Origin: Candidatus Latescibacterota bacterium
GTDB taxonomy: Bacteria; Latescibacterota; UBA2968; UBA8231
Assembly: GCA_022827835.1 (NCBI GenBank)
Contig: JAJEIO010000040.1
Span: 19,687 to 83,686, forward strand
Length of the DNA stretch: 64,000 nt
Direction of reading: 5' to 3'
The position numbers and the translations under genes are program-made. Positions 37,011-45,800 of this stretch are shown one piece after another (position 1 is the first letter of the stretch; the number at the start of each line of letters is the position of its first letter). A model generated the notes under the pieces. That model made no database searches and had not been told where the DNA came from. It saw nothing but the letters and a program-made list of their open reading frames with translations.

Positions 37011-39161
37011 ATGAATACTAGCTATGAGGCCCTTGAGCGCTACGGACTCGACTTGGTGGCGCAGGCGCGCGCTGGCCGACTCGACCCGGTTATTGGGCGC
37101 GACGAAGAGATCCGCCGCACCATCCGCATCCTCTCGCGCAAGACCAAGAACAACCCAGTGCTCATCGGCGAGCCAGGCGTGGGCAAGACCGCGATCGTCG
37201 AGGGTTTGGCGCAGCGCATCGTGCGCGGCGATGTGCCCGAGTGGATGCAGGAGCAGACGATCTTTGCGCTAGACATGGGGGCGCTGATGGCCGGGGCCAA
37301 GTACCGGGGCGAATTTGAGGAGCGGCTCAAGGCCGTGCTCGACGAAATCCGCGCCAGCGAGGGGCGCATCTTGCTCTTCATCGACGAGTTGCACACCATC
37401 GTCGGCGCGGGCAAAACCGAGGGATCGACCGACGCGGGCAATATGCTCAAGCCCATGCTGGCCCGTGGCGAACTGCACTGCATCGGCGCGACCACGCTCG
37501 ACGAACACCGTCGGCACATCGAGAAGGACGCCGCGCTGGAGCGGCGCTTCCAGCCGGTGCTGATAGACGCCCCCACGGTAGAGGATTCGATCTCGATCCT
37601 GCGGGGCTTGCGCGAGCGGTTCGAGGTCCACCACGGCGTGCGCATCCAAGACAATGCCTTGGTGGATGCAGCCGTGCTCTCCAACCGCTATATATCGGAC
37701 CGCTTCTTGCCAGACAAGGCCATCGACCTAATCGACGAGGCGTGCGCTACCATTCGCACGGAGATCGACTCGGTGCCGGCCGAGTTGGATCAAGTGGAGC
37801 GCCGGGTCATGCAGCTAGAGATTGAGGAAGCCGCCCTGAAAAAGGAGCAGGACAAAACCAGCGAGGAACGCCTCGAAAGCCTGCGCAAGGAGCTGGCCGA
37901 TCTCAAGATGCAGGCCGGTGCTCTGCGCGCCCAATGGGAGGAGGAGCGAGCTTCCCTCGTGGACGAGTGCGCGTTGCGCGAGGAAATCGAGCAGGTCCGG
38001 CATCAAATCGAAGAAGCCGAGCGACAATACGACCTGAACCGCGCCGCTGAGCTAAAACACGGAAAATTACCGGAGCTAGAGCGACAGCTAGCAGCGGCGC
38101 AGCAAGCGACCGAGAGCGATGGCCCGAGGCTGCTGCGCGAGGAAGTCACCCAAGAGGAGGTGGCCGAGATTGTCGCGCGTTGGACCGGCATTCCGCTACA
38201 GAGACTGACCGAGGGCGAGCGCGAGAAGCTAGCGCGCCTCGACCAGACTTTACACCAGCGGGTCGTGGGCCAGGAAGAGGCCGTGAGATTGGTGGCCGAC
38301 GCTGTGATGCGGGCGCGCGCTGGCATCAAAGACGAGCAAAAGCCGATCGGCTCCTTCGTGTTCTTAGGACCGACGGGCGTGGGCAAGACCGAGCTGGCCA
38401 AGGCTCTGGCGCAAGCTCTCTTCGACGCCGAGGAAAACATGGTGCGCCTAGACATGAGCGAGTACATGGAAAAGCACTCGGTGTCCAAGCTGTTGGGTGC
38501 TCCTCCTGGATACGTGGGCTACGAGGAGGGCGGCCAGCTAACCGAGGCCGTGCGCCGCAAGCCCTACTCGGTGGTGCTCTTCGACGAGATTGAGAAGGCC
38601 CACCCGGACGTTTTTAACGCACTGTTGCAGCTTTTGGACGACGGGCGGCTCACCGACGCGCAGGGCCGGGTGGTGGATTTTAAGAATGTCGTGGTGATTA
38701 TGACTTCCAACATTGGCTCGCCGCACTTGGTCGAGGGCCTGACGCCGAAAGGGGAGATCGCCGAGTCCGTGCGCGAGCAGGTTATGGGCGAGTTGCGGGC
38801 GTACTTTCGCCCGGAGTTTCTCAATCGGATTGACGACGTGGTGCTCTTCAAGCCGCTGACCTTGGCGGAGATTGAGGAGATCGTCGAGCTGTTGATTGAC
38901 GAGTTGCGCCAGCGGCTGGCTGCAAAGCGCATTGAGTTGGTGGTCGCTGCATCGGCGCGGCGGCACATTGCCCACGCAGGTTTCGACCCGGTCTATGGCG
39001 CTCGGCCGCTCAAGCGATTTTTGCAGCGCGAGCTCGAAACGCGGATCGCTCGCTTACTGGTGGCCGGCGACATGCCCGAGGGGTCGCAGGTTGAGGTGGT
39101 GCTCGAAGAAGGCCAATTGGCCGTGCGGCATCAGCCGCTGGAAGCGGGAACCGAGATTTAG
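37011..39161 (+). CDS. clpB: ClpB-type disaggregase lacking the N-terminal domain
   Basis: The 716-aa Hsp100 protein starts directly at the first AAA+ module ([20 protein letters not shown]), without the ~150-residue Clp N-domain (ClpB is usually about 860 aa). It has Walker A GEPGVGKT (about 53-60), Walker B LLFIDE, the [13 protein letters not shown] pore region, a middle coiled-coil of charged heptads (about 260-375) that marks ClpB/ClpE rather than ClpA, and a second AAA+ module with GPTGVGKT (about 453), [13 protein letters not shown] and [14 protein letters not shown]. No IGF/L ClpP-docking loop is apparent. The start has an AAAGGGA site; the upstream 155 bp contain no coding continuation. 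Confidence 0.9.
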   Translation: MNTSYEALERYGLDLVAQARAGRLDPVIGRDEEIRRTIRILSRKTKNNPVLIGEPGVGKTAIVEGLAQRIVRGDVPEWMQEQTIFALDMGALMAGAKYRGEFEERLKAVLDEIRASEGRILLFIDELHTIVGAGKTEGSTDAGNMLKPMLARGELHCIGATTLDEHRRHIEKDAALERRFQPVLIDAPTVEDSISILRGLRERFEVHHGVRIQDNALVDAAVLSNRYISDRFLPDKAIDLIDEACATIRTEIDSVPAELDQVERRVMQLEIEEAALKKEQDKTSEERLESLRKELADLKMQAGALRAQWEEERASLVDECALREEIEQVRHQIEEAERQYDLNRAAELKHGKLPELERQLAAAQQATESDGPRLLREEVTQEEVAEIVARWTGIPLQRLTEGEREKLARLDQTLHQRVVGQEEAVRLVADAVMRARAGIKDEQKPIGSFVFLGPTGVGKTELAKALAQALFDAEENMVRLDMSEYMEKHSVSKLLGAPPGYVGYEEGGQLTEAVRRKPYSVVLFDEIEKAHPDVFNALLQLLDDGRLTDAQGRVVDFKNVVVIMTSNIGSPHLVEGLTPKGEIAESVREQVMGELRAYFRPEFLNRIDDVVLFKPLTLAEIEEIVELLIDELRQRLAAKRIELVVAASARRHIAHAGFDPVYGARPLKRFLQRELETRIARLLVAGDMPEGSQVEVVLEEGQLAVRHQPLEAGTEI

Positions 39162-39177
39162 CGATTGTCGTCTCTTT

Positions 39178-39206
39178 TTGTGGACATTGAGAAATATCCG
39201 TATTTT
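39178..39206 (+). promoter_or_regulatory. Candidate promoter of the HtrA gene
   Basis: TTGTGG (39178-39183) and TATTTT (39201-39206) are separated by 17 bp in the 71-bp gap before the protease gene. Both boxes match only moderately. Confidence 0.35.
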
Positions 39207-39232
39207 CACGCCCTTTTCAGAGAGGAAATACC

Positions 39233-40663
39233 ATGCGGAAGTTTTGCATTTCCCTGTTCATTTTAAGCCTTGCGGTGGCTGGCAGTGCCCAAGCTAGCGA
39301 GAACTTGCAGTTTCTGCGCCAGATGAGCGACGGCTTTGCCGAAGTAGTAGCTCAGGTCAAGCCCGGCGTTGTAAAAATCACCACGGAGGGTACTGTCAAT
39401 GTCGAGGGGCGCTCTCCCTTGCGCGGCACCCCTTGGGGGGACTTCTTCGAATTGCCTGACCAGCCACGCGAACGCGATGGCCAAGGCGCGGGAGTAATCA
39501 TCAACTTCAACGGCGATCAGTACATTATCACCAACAATCACGTGATTAGCCACGCCGACAATATCCGCGTCGAGATGACGGATTCGCGCTTCTTTGAAGC
39601 CGAGATCATCGGCCGCGATTCTCTGAGCGACATCGCCGTGCTTAAGGTCGATACCGAAGATTTGCCTACGGTCGCGCTGGGCGATTCGGACCAGCTCCGG
39701 GAAGGCGAATGGGTGATGGCCATAGGAAGCCCTTTGGCATTTTCCCATTCGGTTTCTACCGGCATCGTTAGTGGGCTAGGACGGAAACGCTTCTTTGGCG
39801 AGTACGGCTCTTTTATCCAGACCGACGCGGCGATCAATCCGGGCAACAGTGGCGGGGCGCTGGTCAACCTGCACGGCGAGCTCGTGGGAATCAACACGGC
39901 CATCGTCAGCCGCAGCGGCGGCAATATAGGTCTTGGCTTTGCCATTCCGATCAACTTGGTCAAGGATGTGGTCGAGCAGTTGGTTGAGCACGGAGAGGTG
40001 CGCCGCGGCTTACTCGGCGTGCATATTGCCAACTTGGATCCGCTAGTGGCTGAGACTATGGGGCTGGACCGCAATCATGGCGTGGTGATCGATGAAGTGA
40101 CTTCGGGGGGAGCAGCAGACAAAGCGGGTGTCAAGGTTGGCGATGTAGTACTTGCCATTGATGGCCAACCCATGCGCAACTCAACCGAACTGCGCGACCG
40201 GATTGGACGCACGGCACCGGGGACCGAAGTCGAGTTGCTGGTGTTGCGCGATGGCAAAGAGAAACGCATTAAAGTCGAGCTAGAGCTGCGGACTGAGGAA
40301 GCGCTGGCCTCTGGTCGCTCACGCGATGAGGCAGAAGCAGAACAAGAGGTGCTGGGCCTGAAGGTCCAGGAACTGACCGCTGAGCTAGCTCAGCGTCTAG
40401 GATACGAGGACGAGAACGGGGTTCTGATCGCACGAGTGAAACGGGGTAGTGAGGCGGCGCGAAGGGGTTTGAACCGAGGAATGCTCATTCAGGAGGTCGG
40501 CCGCAAACAGGAGGAAACTCAGGTGATCTACCGCAGACAGGTGGAAACTGTAGAAGACTTAGAGGATGCGTTGGCGGAGATTGAGCCGGGGGACGCGTTT
40601 ATGATGCGGGTGCTGGGGCAACGAGGGACGCGACTGATAGGAATGCGGATGCCCGTAAATTGA
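39233..40663 (+). CDS. Periplasmic serine protease, HtrA/DegP type
   Basis: The 476-aa product has a signal peptide (ISLFILSLAVAGSAQAS), a trypsin-like domain with catalytic triad H103 (NNHV), D133 (LSDIAVLKV) and S206 (GNSGG), and two PDZ domains (about 255-340 and 370-470). This is the DegP/DegQ architecture, a periplasmic quality-control protease and chaperone. The second PDZ region is charged and Gln/Glu rich (QEETQVIYRRQ). It lies after clpB, so two proteostasis genes are adjacent. Its stop overlaps the start of the next gene. Confidence 0.93.
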   Translation: MRKFCISLFILSLAVAGSAQASENLQFLRQMSDGFAEVVAQVKPGVVKITTEGTVNVEGRSPLRGTPWGDFFELPDQPRERDGQGAGVIINFNGDQYIITNNHVISHADNIRVEMTDSRFFEAEIIGRDSLSDIAVLKVDTEDLPTVALGDSDQLREGEWVMAIGSPLAFSHSVSTGIVSGLGRKRFFGEYGSFIQTDAAINPGNSGGALVNLHGELVGINTAIVSRSGGNIGLGFAIPINLVKDVVEQLVEHGEVRRGLLGVHIANLDPLVAETMGLDRNHGVVIDEVTSGGAADKAGVKVGDVVLAIDGQPMRNSTELRDRIGRTAPGTEVELLVLRDGKEKRIKVELELRTEEALASGRSRDEAEAEQEVLGLKVQELTAELAQRLGYEDENGVLIARVKRGSEAARRGLNRGMLIQEVGRKQEETQVIYRRQVETVEDLEDALAEIEPGDAFMMRVLGQRGTRLIGMRMPVN

Positions 40664-40665
40664 GT

Positions 40666-42765
40666 ATGCGTTCGCAAGCTATATGGCATCCGGCCGCTCT
40701 GGCCGTATATATCCGTCTCGAATTCTACATGAACAGCGCAGCAGCCAAAGGGTTGCTGCGCTGTGCTGCGAGTGGGCCGTACGAGGTGTACTTGAACGGC
40801 GAGCGAGTGGGCAGGGGATTGGGATCAGCGGTAGCCGAAGCGGCCATGTGGGAGCAGTTCGCGTTGGACGCTGCGCTGCGGGAGGGCGAAAATGTGCTGT
40901 TGGTCTTTGCCATCGGCTGCGGCGCAGCCGACTGGTTCCGCGCCGAGGGGAAAATTGAGCGCGGCGATGGTGCCGAGCAGATGCTGTACACTGGTGCGCC
41001 TTGGCAGGTGCAGTCGGCCGATGCCTGGGGCCCGGCTAGCTATGTGGCCGTGTTGGCACCGGCTGAGTGGACCAAAGGGCGATTTGCGGGGTGGCGGGAA
41101 GCCACGGTGGTAGCAGGAGCCGAGCCGAGGAATTGGTCGCCGTTGCCCGCGGTGGAAAGCATGGTGTGGGCGCGGGAGGTGGTGGTTTTTGGCGAGGTAG
41201 CTAGCGAGGGTGCGCTTGAATGGATCGCTTCCCCCGAGGCCATGCAGACTGCCAAATGCGTGCGGCGAGAAGCATTACTGACAGGTGGCAAAACCCACTC
41301 CTTGGTGCAGGCAACAGACGAAGCTCGGGCCGCGTACTTGGTTTTGGACTTCGGGCGGTTGCTCTGCGGATTTCTCCATCTGCGGCTGCGGGGCAAGGCC
41401 GGCGCAGTGATTGATCTAGGTTTTGCGCGAGCGTTGGGCACGGTGGAATCGCGCTTGCGCTACGTATGCCGCGACGGGTTGCAGGAGTGGACCGCGCCGC
41501 AATTGGCGACGTGTCGCTACTTAGTGGTGCGGGTCGGATCGTGTCCAGAAGACATGGAAATAGACAGTGTCGCGCTGGTGGAACGGCGCGTAGTTGTCGA
41601 GCCGCGCGGGCGCTTTACAACCGTGGGCGAAGACTGGGAGCGGCTGTGGCGGACTGGGGAGCAGACCTTGGCCGCTAACCGCCAAGAAGGATACGCCTTA
41701 GGTGAAGAACGGCTCAACTGGGATCGGCTCTACGTTTGGGCCATGAACGATTTGTATGTGACCGGCAGCGTAGATACGGCGCGCGCCGTGCTAGCCGGCA
41801 GCGAGACACCTATTGGCGGGGAACAGGCTTGTTTCCACGCGCTGTTCGTCGAACTGGCGCAGCGCTACGACGGCGAGCGATTGACTGCCGAGCGGCTAGC
41901 AAGCCTAGTGAACAGTTTGCAAACGGTCGAGGCTGAGGGTGCGTCGGTGACCGCTGCTGTCGCTTTGCAGGCCGGGGCTTGGCTGGCGGTGGCGGTCTTG
42001 TGCCGACGCACGGGAGACCGTCAACAAGCCGTCCAATGCGAGCGCGCTCATCACCGAGCGCGCAAAGCACTACAAGCCGCTTGGAGCGAAGAGGAAGGGC
42101 TTTTTGCCGATGCTGTCGGGGCTGATGACTGTAGCCGCTGGACGAATGCTTTGGTGCTCTACTTTGATTTAGCCAATCCTAGGCAGAAGGCACGGGTGGC
42201 GGAGCACCTATCTGGCGGCTCGGCGTCAGAAGGCGATTTATGGCAGGCGTTTTTTGTCGCCGGGGCGTTGTGGCAAGCGGGCGCAGATGCGGCGGCCTTG
42301 GCTTACGTACAGAGAAAATGGGGTCGCTTGCTGGCGCGTCCGGGTCGGACGTGGGGAGAGAAGGCAGGATCAGTGGCCGCGCAGCCTGGGCCGGAGAGTT
42401 TGCTGGCGGCGCACGTGCTAGGGGTTGCGCCTAAAGCCGAGGGGATCTTGGAGATTCGGCCGCAGTTGTCCGGGCTCGAACGCGCCGAGGGCGTCGTGCC
42501 CACGCCACACGGCGATGTCGAGATCGCTTGGGGGGCGTATGGCGGCGGCTTTTCCGCGCGTCTTTCCGTGCCGCACGACGGCGAGACGCACCTGTCCGTC
42601 CCCCGCTGCGACAAGCGCTTCCCCCAAATCGAAATCAACGGCGAGACGGTGTGGCGCAACGAGAAGGCCCACCCCAACTTCCACGTGCAGGAGCTAATCA
42701 GCCAAGAGGAGCGAGTGGTGATGGTGTTGCGGCGAGCCGGTCAGTACGAGGTCTCGGTAGCGTAG
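40666..42765 (+). CDS. GH78/alpha-L-rhamnosidase-like protein, degenerate active site
   Basis: I prefer ATG 40666 over TTG 40660, which overlaps the htrA stop. The 699-aa protein has an N-terminal jelly-roll-like part (SGPYEVYLNGERVGRGLGS), a beta domain (LVLDFGRLLCGFLHLRLRG), an (alpha/alpha)6-like region (about 310-590) and a C-terminal beta-sandwich (EGVVPTPHGDVEIAWGAYGG), the order seen in GH78 enzymes. The family's D-x3-RE-x3-W-x-GD region appears altered (YALGEERLNWDRLYVWAMND), so activity and sugar specificity are uncertain. There is no signal peptide, unusual next to a periplasmic protease. Confidence 0.7.
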   Translation: MRSQAIWHPAALAVYIRLEFYMNSAAAKGLLRCAASGPYEVYLNGERVGRGLGSAVAEAAMWEQFALDAALREGENVLLVFAIGCGAADWFRAEGKIERGDGAEQMLYTGAPWQVQSADAWGPASYVAVLAPAEWTKGRFAGWREATVVAGAEPRNWSPLPAVESMVWAREVVVFGEVASEGALEWIASPEAMQTAKCVRREALLTGGKTHSLVQATDEARAAYLVLDFGRLLCGFLHLRLRGKAGAVIDLGFARALGTVESRLRYVCRDGLQEWTAPQLATCRYLVVRVGSCPEDMEIDSVALVERRVVVEPRGRFTTVGEDWERLWRTGEQTLAANRQEGYALGEERLNWDRLYVWAMNDLYVTGSVDTARAVLAGSETPIGGEQACFHALFVELAQRYDGERLTAERLASLVNSLQTVEAEGASVTAAVALQAGAWLAVAVLCRRTGDRQQAVQCERAHHRARKALQAAWSEEEGLFADAVGADDCSRWTNALVLYFDLANPRQKARVAEHLSGGSASEGDLWQAFFVAGALWQAGADAAALAYVQRKWGRLLARPGRTWGEKAGSVAAQPGPESLLAAHVLGVAPKAEGILEIRPQLSGLERAEGVVPTPHGDVEIAWGAYGGGFSARLSVPHDGETHLSVPRCDKRFPQIEINGETVWRNEKAHPNFHVQELISQEERVVMVLRRAGQYEVSVA

Positions 42766-42769
42766 CGGC

Positions 42770-42864
42770 GATATAGCAATCCTGTATCACTCATAAGATA
42801 ATCCGCAGATGGACGCAGGATAGCCATAGATATTCACGAGATGAATCCAACTCATTCAGCTATA
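42770..42864 (+). repeat. MITE-like intergenic repeat, copy 1
   Basis: The element begins with a hairpin (GATATAG CAATC CTGTATC, one G-U pair), contains ATCCGCAGATGGACGCAG and ends in CAGCTATA at the esterase start codon. Its first 48 bp match the copy at 62543 with 7 differences, all transitions. It fills the whole space between two genes (stop 42765, ATG 42864). Confidence 0.65.
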
Positions 42865-43514
42865 TGACCGCAGCGTCTCTCTACCACGTCATCCACAAGT
42901 CGCCCGATGCGCCCCCCGAAGGTGCGCCGCTGCTTCTGCTTTTGCACGGCTATGGTGCCAATGAGGAGGACCTGCTGGGCTTGACACCACACTTGGATGC
43001 GCGGCTGATTTGCGTTAGTGCCCGCGCGCCTTATGCGCTCGATTTCGGCGGCTTTGCATGGTTTAATGTAGAGATCGTCGCGGAGGGAGTGCGCTTTGCT
43101 TTTGCCGAGGCCGAAGAACCCTTAGTGCAGGTCTTGTCCTTGGTGGATGCGTTGCGGCAAGAACACCGGCCAACTCGCATCTTCATCGCGGGATTCAGCC
43201 AAGGGGCGAGCATGGCGCTGGCAGCCGCGCTGAAGCGGCCTCGGGACTTTGCCGGGGTTATCGCATTGAGCGGGCTGTGCTGTCCGGAGATGTTGCCGGA
43301 GAATGCGGCGTCGGTGCGGGGCCTGAAGGTTTTTATGTCACACGGGCGCTTTGATCCGATCATCCCCATTGCCCAAGCCCGCGACTCCAGAGACTTGCTT
43401 GCTCCCCTCGGGCTGGACTTGCAGTACAAAGAATACGACATGCCCCACGCAATTGCCGAGCCGTGCTTAGAGGATTTGGACGCTTGGCTGCGGGCGCGTC
43501 TGGACATCCCCTAG
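42864..43514 (+). CDS. Alpha/beta-hydrolase, phospholipase/carboxylesterase family
   Basis: The 216-aa enzyme is a small cytoplasmic serine esterase like YpfH or acyl-protein thioesterases: oxyanion region LLLLLHGYGANEEDL, nucleophile S112 (AGFSQGAS), D164 (SHGRFDPIIP) and H195 (MPHAI). It hydrolyses short acyl or lysophospholipid esters in known relatives. The start codon overlaps the end of a repeat element, and no good ribosome-binding site is visible, so expression may be weak or the message nearly leaderless. It converges on the Asp-box gene, 7 bp away. Confidence 0.85.
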   Translation: MTAASLYHVIHKSPDAPPEGAPLLLLLHGYGANEEDLLGLTPHLDARLICVSARAPYALDFGGFAWFNVEIVAEGVRFAFAEAEEPLVQVLSLVDALRQEHRPTRIFIAGFSQGASMALAAALKRPRDFAGVIALSGLCCPEMLPENAASVRGLKVFMSHGRFDPIIPIAQARDSRDLLAPLGLDLQYKEYDMPHAIAEPCLEDLDAWLRARLDIP

Positions 43515-43521
43515 AAAAGAT

Positions 43522-44631
43522 TCAGGAAAGTAGAGACTCAACCCGCCTTGGCGTGAGCCGGTGGCCGAAAAGCGGCTGCGAGCGGGTTTGGGTCGAGCGC
43601 TGCCAAGTGGCGAATAGCCCTCCGTCTGCTTCGGTCAGCACGGACACGTAGCGCGAGCAACCCGTGCCCTCCGGCGAGACGAAAAGTGGCTGGAGGTGGC
43701 TGAGGCGGTGGAGGCGCGGAAATTGGCGATCGAAGCCATACGCCAAGCCGCCCAGTTCCTCGCAGGAGTAACCGCGTGGTCGAGTGACTCCCTTTTCATG
43801 CGCTTTGAGTGGGTGCATGGACTCGGCCCCGTCGTAGAAATAGAGCGAGAGCGAGGGCAAACAAGCGAACGCGCCCACCTTGGGCACGGGCAAGCGGCAG
43901 GTGACGCGCAAGGCAGCCACGTCCCAGGTCGGGCCACGGGGAAAGAAGTCGTGGTCGTGGCTCTCGCACGAGTCAGCCGCGAGCGCGGCACGGCCCGAAG
44001 TGCTCGCAGACCAAGTGTACGGATGGCTGCAATAAAGTAGCAGAGGCTGTCGGCCCATTCTGGCTGAGAGGTTGGGGTCTTTTAGGTGCAGATAGGCTGG
44101 ATCGTCGCTCGTTAGCAGCGGGGCAATCGAATCCTGTGGGTCGAGTTGGTCGATGGAGGGGGCAGAGAAGGCGTCGATGCTCCAGACGCCAGTGCCCGGT
44201 TTCTGAAAAGCGGCGATGGGCCGTGGGTAGAAGCGAACTTTCTCAGTGGAGACCAGCACTTGGACTCGGCGCTTGTTGAGACGCAGAGCGCTGCCCTCGA
44301 TGCTGAGCACGGCCGAGCCGCAGTAGAGGTCGGATTTGTCCCAAGTGCGAACCTCGACAAAACTGCGTCCATTGTCCGTCGAGCGGAAAATGGCTAGGGC
44401 GCGGCCTCGGGGGCCAGCAGTCAGCCCAGTGCGGCTGTCGCCGGCGTCGCGGTAGCGGCCGATGAGATAGAGGCTACCGTCGCTGGGGTCGCGAACCGAG
44501 TTACCGCCGCCAAACCAGAAACCATCGCGGTCCTTGGTCGGCTCGACGAGGCGTCGGCCGCGCTTTTGATCGATGAGACGAGAGCCGAGTCGGATGAGCT
44601 TGCGTTCAAGCGCGGGGGATAGCTTGTCCAT
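43522..44631 (-). CDS. Asp-box (sialidase/BNR-like) beta-propeller protein
   Basis: The 369-aa product has an Asp-box (STDNGRSF, 84-91) and sialidase-like blade features (FWFGGGNSVRDPSDGSLYLIGRYRD, PLLLYCSHPYTW), consistent with a five- or six-bladed propeller related to glycosidase families. No signal peptide is seen. The catalytic Tyr/Glu and Arg triad of sialidases cannot be confirmed by eye, so enzyme activity is unproven. A strong promoter and an overlapping palindrome lie in the 63-bp gap before it. Confidence 0.6.
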   Translation of the reverse strand: MDKLSPALERKLIRLGSRLIDQKRGRRLVEPTKDRDGFWFGGGNSVRDPSDGSLYLIGRYRDAGDSRTGLTAGPRGRALAIFRSTDNGRSFVEVRTWDKSDLYCGSAVLSIEGSALRLNKRRVQVLVSTEKVRFYPRPIAAFQKPGTGVWSIDAFSAPSIDQLDPQDSIAPLLTSDDPAYLHLKDPNLSARMGRQPLLLYCSHPYTWSASTSGRAALAADSCESHDHDFFPRGPTWDVAALRVTCRLPVPKVGAFACLPSLSLYFYDGAESMHPLKAHEKGVTRPRGYSCEELGGLAYGFDRQFPRLHRLSHLQPLFVSPEGTGCSRYVSVLTEADGGLFATWQRSTQTRSQPLFGHRLTPRRVESLLS

Positions 44632-44646
44632 AACAGAGCCGCGCTA

Positions 44647-44676
44647 AGTATGACAAAAAAATAACAGAAGTGTCAA
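44647..44676 (-). promoter_or_regulatory. Sigma-70-type promoter of the Asp-box gene
   Basis: On the minus strand a perfect TTGACA (44676-44671) and CATACT (44652-44647) are 18 bp apart, giving a start of transcription only about 10 nt before ATG 44631. The leader would be very short. Confidence 0.55.
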
Positions 44677-44687
44677 GCAAATGACAC
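44670..44687. promoter_or_regulatory. Palindrome overlapping the -35 box (possible operator)
   Basis: GTGTCA (44670-44675) and TGACAC (44682-44687) are perfect complements with a 6-bp spacer, overlapping the TTGACA box of the minus-strand promoter. The geometry suits a dimeric repressor; no regulator gene is nearby. Confidence 0.4.
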
Positions 44688-44694
44688 ATACCCG

Positions 44695-45711
44695 TCAGGC
44701 ATCCCAACCGGCCAGTTCTTGACGGGCGATGGCTGCCATGGCGTCGAGCCAGGCCGGGTGGTCGTTGAGGCAGGGCGCTAAGTGGAACTGCTGGCCGCCT
44801 CCGTGGGCAAATTGCTCGGCTCCTTCACGGCCAATCTCGTCGAGCGTTTCGAGGCAATCGGCGGTAAAGCCGGGGCAGATGGCGACTAAGCGGCGTACGC
44901 CCTGCCCCCCGAGGCGTTCTAGGACTTCCTCGGTATAAGGCTCTAGCCAAGGCTCTTTGCCGAAGCGCGACTGGAAGCCGCTGACCCACTCGTCGTCTGC
45001 GAGGCCAAGCGCTGTGGCTAGCTGGTGCGCGGTTTCCTCGCAGTGGCGGCGGTAGGGGTCGCCTTCATCGACGTAGCGCTGGGGAATGCCGTGGAAAGTG
45101 ATTAGGTAGCGGTCGGGCGTCCAACTGAGGCGGGCGACTGCTTCGGCTACTGACTGTTTGAGCGCGTTGATGTACGCGGGATGGTCTGCGTAGGGAGGGA
45201 CGAAGCGCAGCGCCGGCATCTGGCGTTTGCGGTCAAAGAACCAAGGGCAGCGCCGGCCCAAGGCCGCGCGGTTGACCGCGTCGTAGATCGAGCCGGTGGT
45301 GGCGCAGGAAAACTGCGGGAACATGGGAAAGACGAGGATGCGCTCTATGCCTTCACTTTCTAGGGACTGTACGGCGTGCTCGATGCTCGGCTCGCCGTAG
45401 CGCATGCCGAGCACGACTCGATACGAGGCGCCCAATCGCTCTTGCAAGCCTCGGGTCTGCGCTTGGGAATGGACCATGAGAGGCGAGCCTTCGTCGGTCC
45501 AGATATTGGCGTACAGGGCGGCCGAGCGCGCGGGTCGGCGGGTGAGGACAAAGAGATAGAGAATGGGATACCACCTGAGCGGGTGGAGGTCGATGACGCG
45601 CGGATCGGAGAGAAATTGGCGCAGATAGGGCCGCAGGGCGCGGGCGGTGGGTGCTTGCGGCGTGCCGAGCTGGGCGACGAGGACGCCGATTTTGGAGGAG
45701 CTAGCGGGCAT
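44695..45711 (-). CDS. hemH: Ferrochelatase
   Basis: The 338-aa enzyme inserts iron into protoporphyrin IX in the last step of classical haem synthesis. It has the N-terminal VAQLGTP motif, FPMFPQFS, the metal/porphyrin histidine H207 in ITFHGIP, and E288 in CPGFTADCLETLDEIG, all as in bacterial HemH. Some bacterial versions carry a C-terminal [2Fe-2S] cysteine set; this one does not show it. No other haem-synthesis gene is in the window; a Rieske and a CxxCH protein are coded about 10 kb away. Confidence 0.94.
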   Translation of the reverse strand: MPASSSKIGVLVAQLGTPQAPTARALRPYLRQFLSDPRVIDLHPLRWYPILYLFVLTRRPARSAALYANIWTDEGSPLMVHSQAQTRGLQERLGASYRVVLGMRYGEPSIEHAVQSLESEGIERILVFPMFPQFSCATTGSIYDAVNRAALGRRCPWFFDRKRQMPALRFVPPYADHPAYINALKQSVAEAVARLSWTPDRYLITFHGIPQRYVDEGDPYRRHCEETAHQLATALGLADDEWVSGFQSRFGKEPWLEPYTEEVLERLGGQGVRRLVAICPGFTADCLETLDEIGREGAEQFAHGGGQQFHLAPCLNDHPAWLDAMAAIARQELAGWDA

Positions 45712-45754
45712 AAGCAGGCGTTTGCTGGAGGATGTGAGGCGACTTACTTTTGAG

Positions 45755-45782
45755 AATATATCCGAGAACGCCGTCTTGAAAA
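45755..45782 (-). promoter_or_regulatory. Candidate promoter of hemH
   Basis: On the minus strand TTTTCA (45782-45777) and TATATT (45760-45755) are 16 bp apart. The -10 box is strong. The site lies in the 89-bp region divergent from the P-loop kinase gene. Confidence 0.4.
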
Positions 45783-45800
45783 GTCCAAAGGAGAGTAGAA

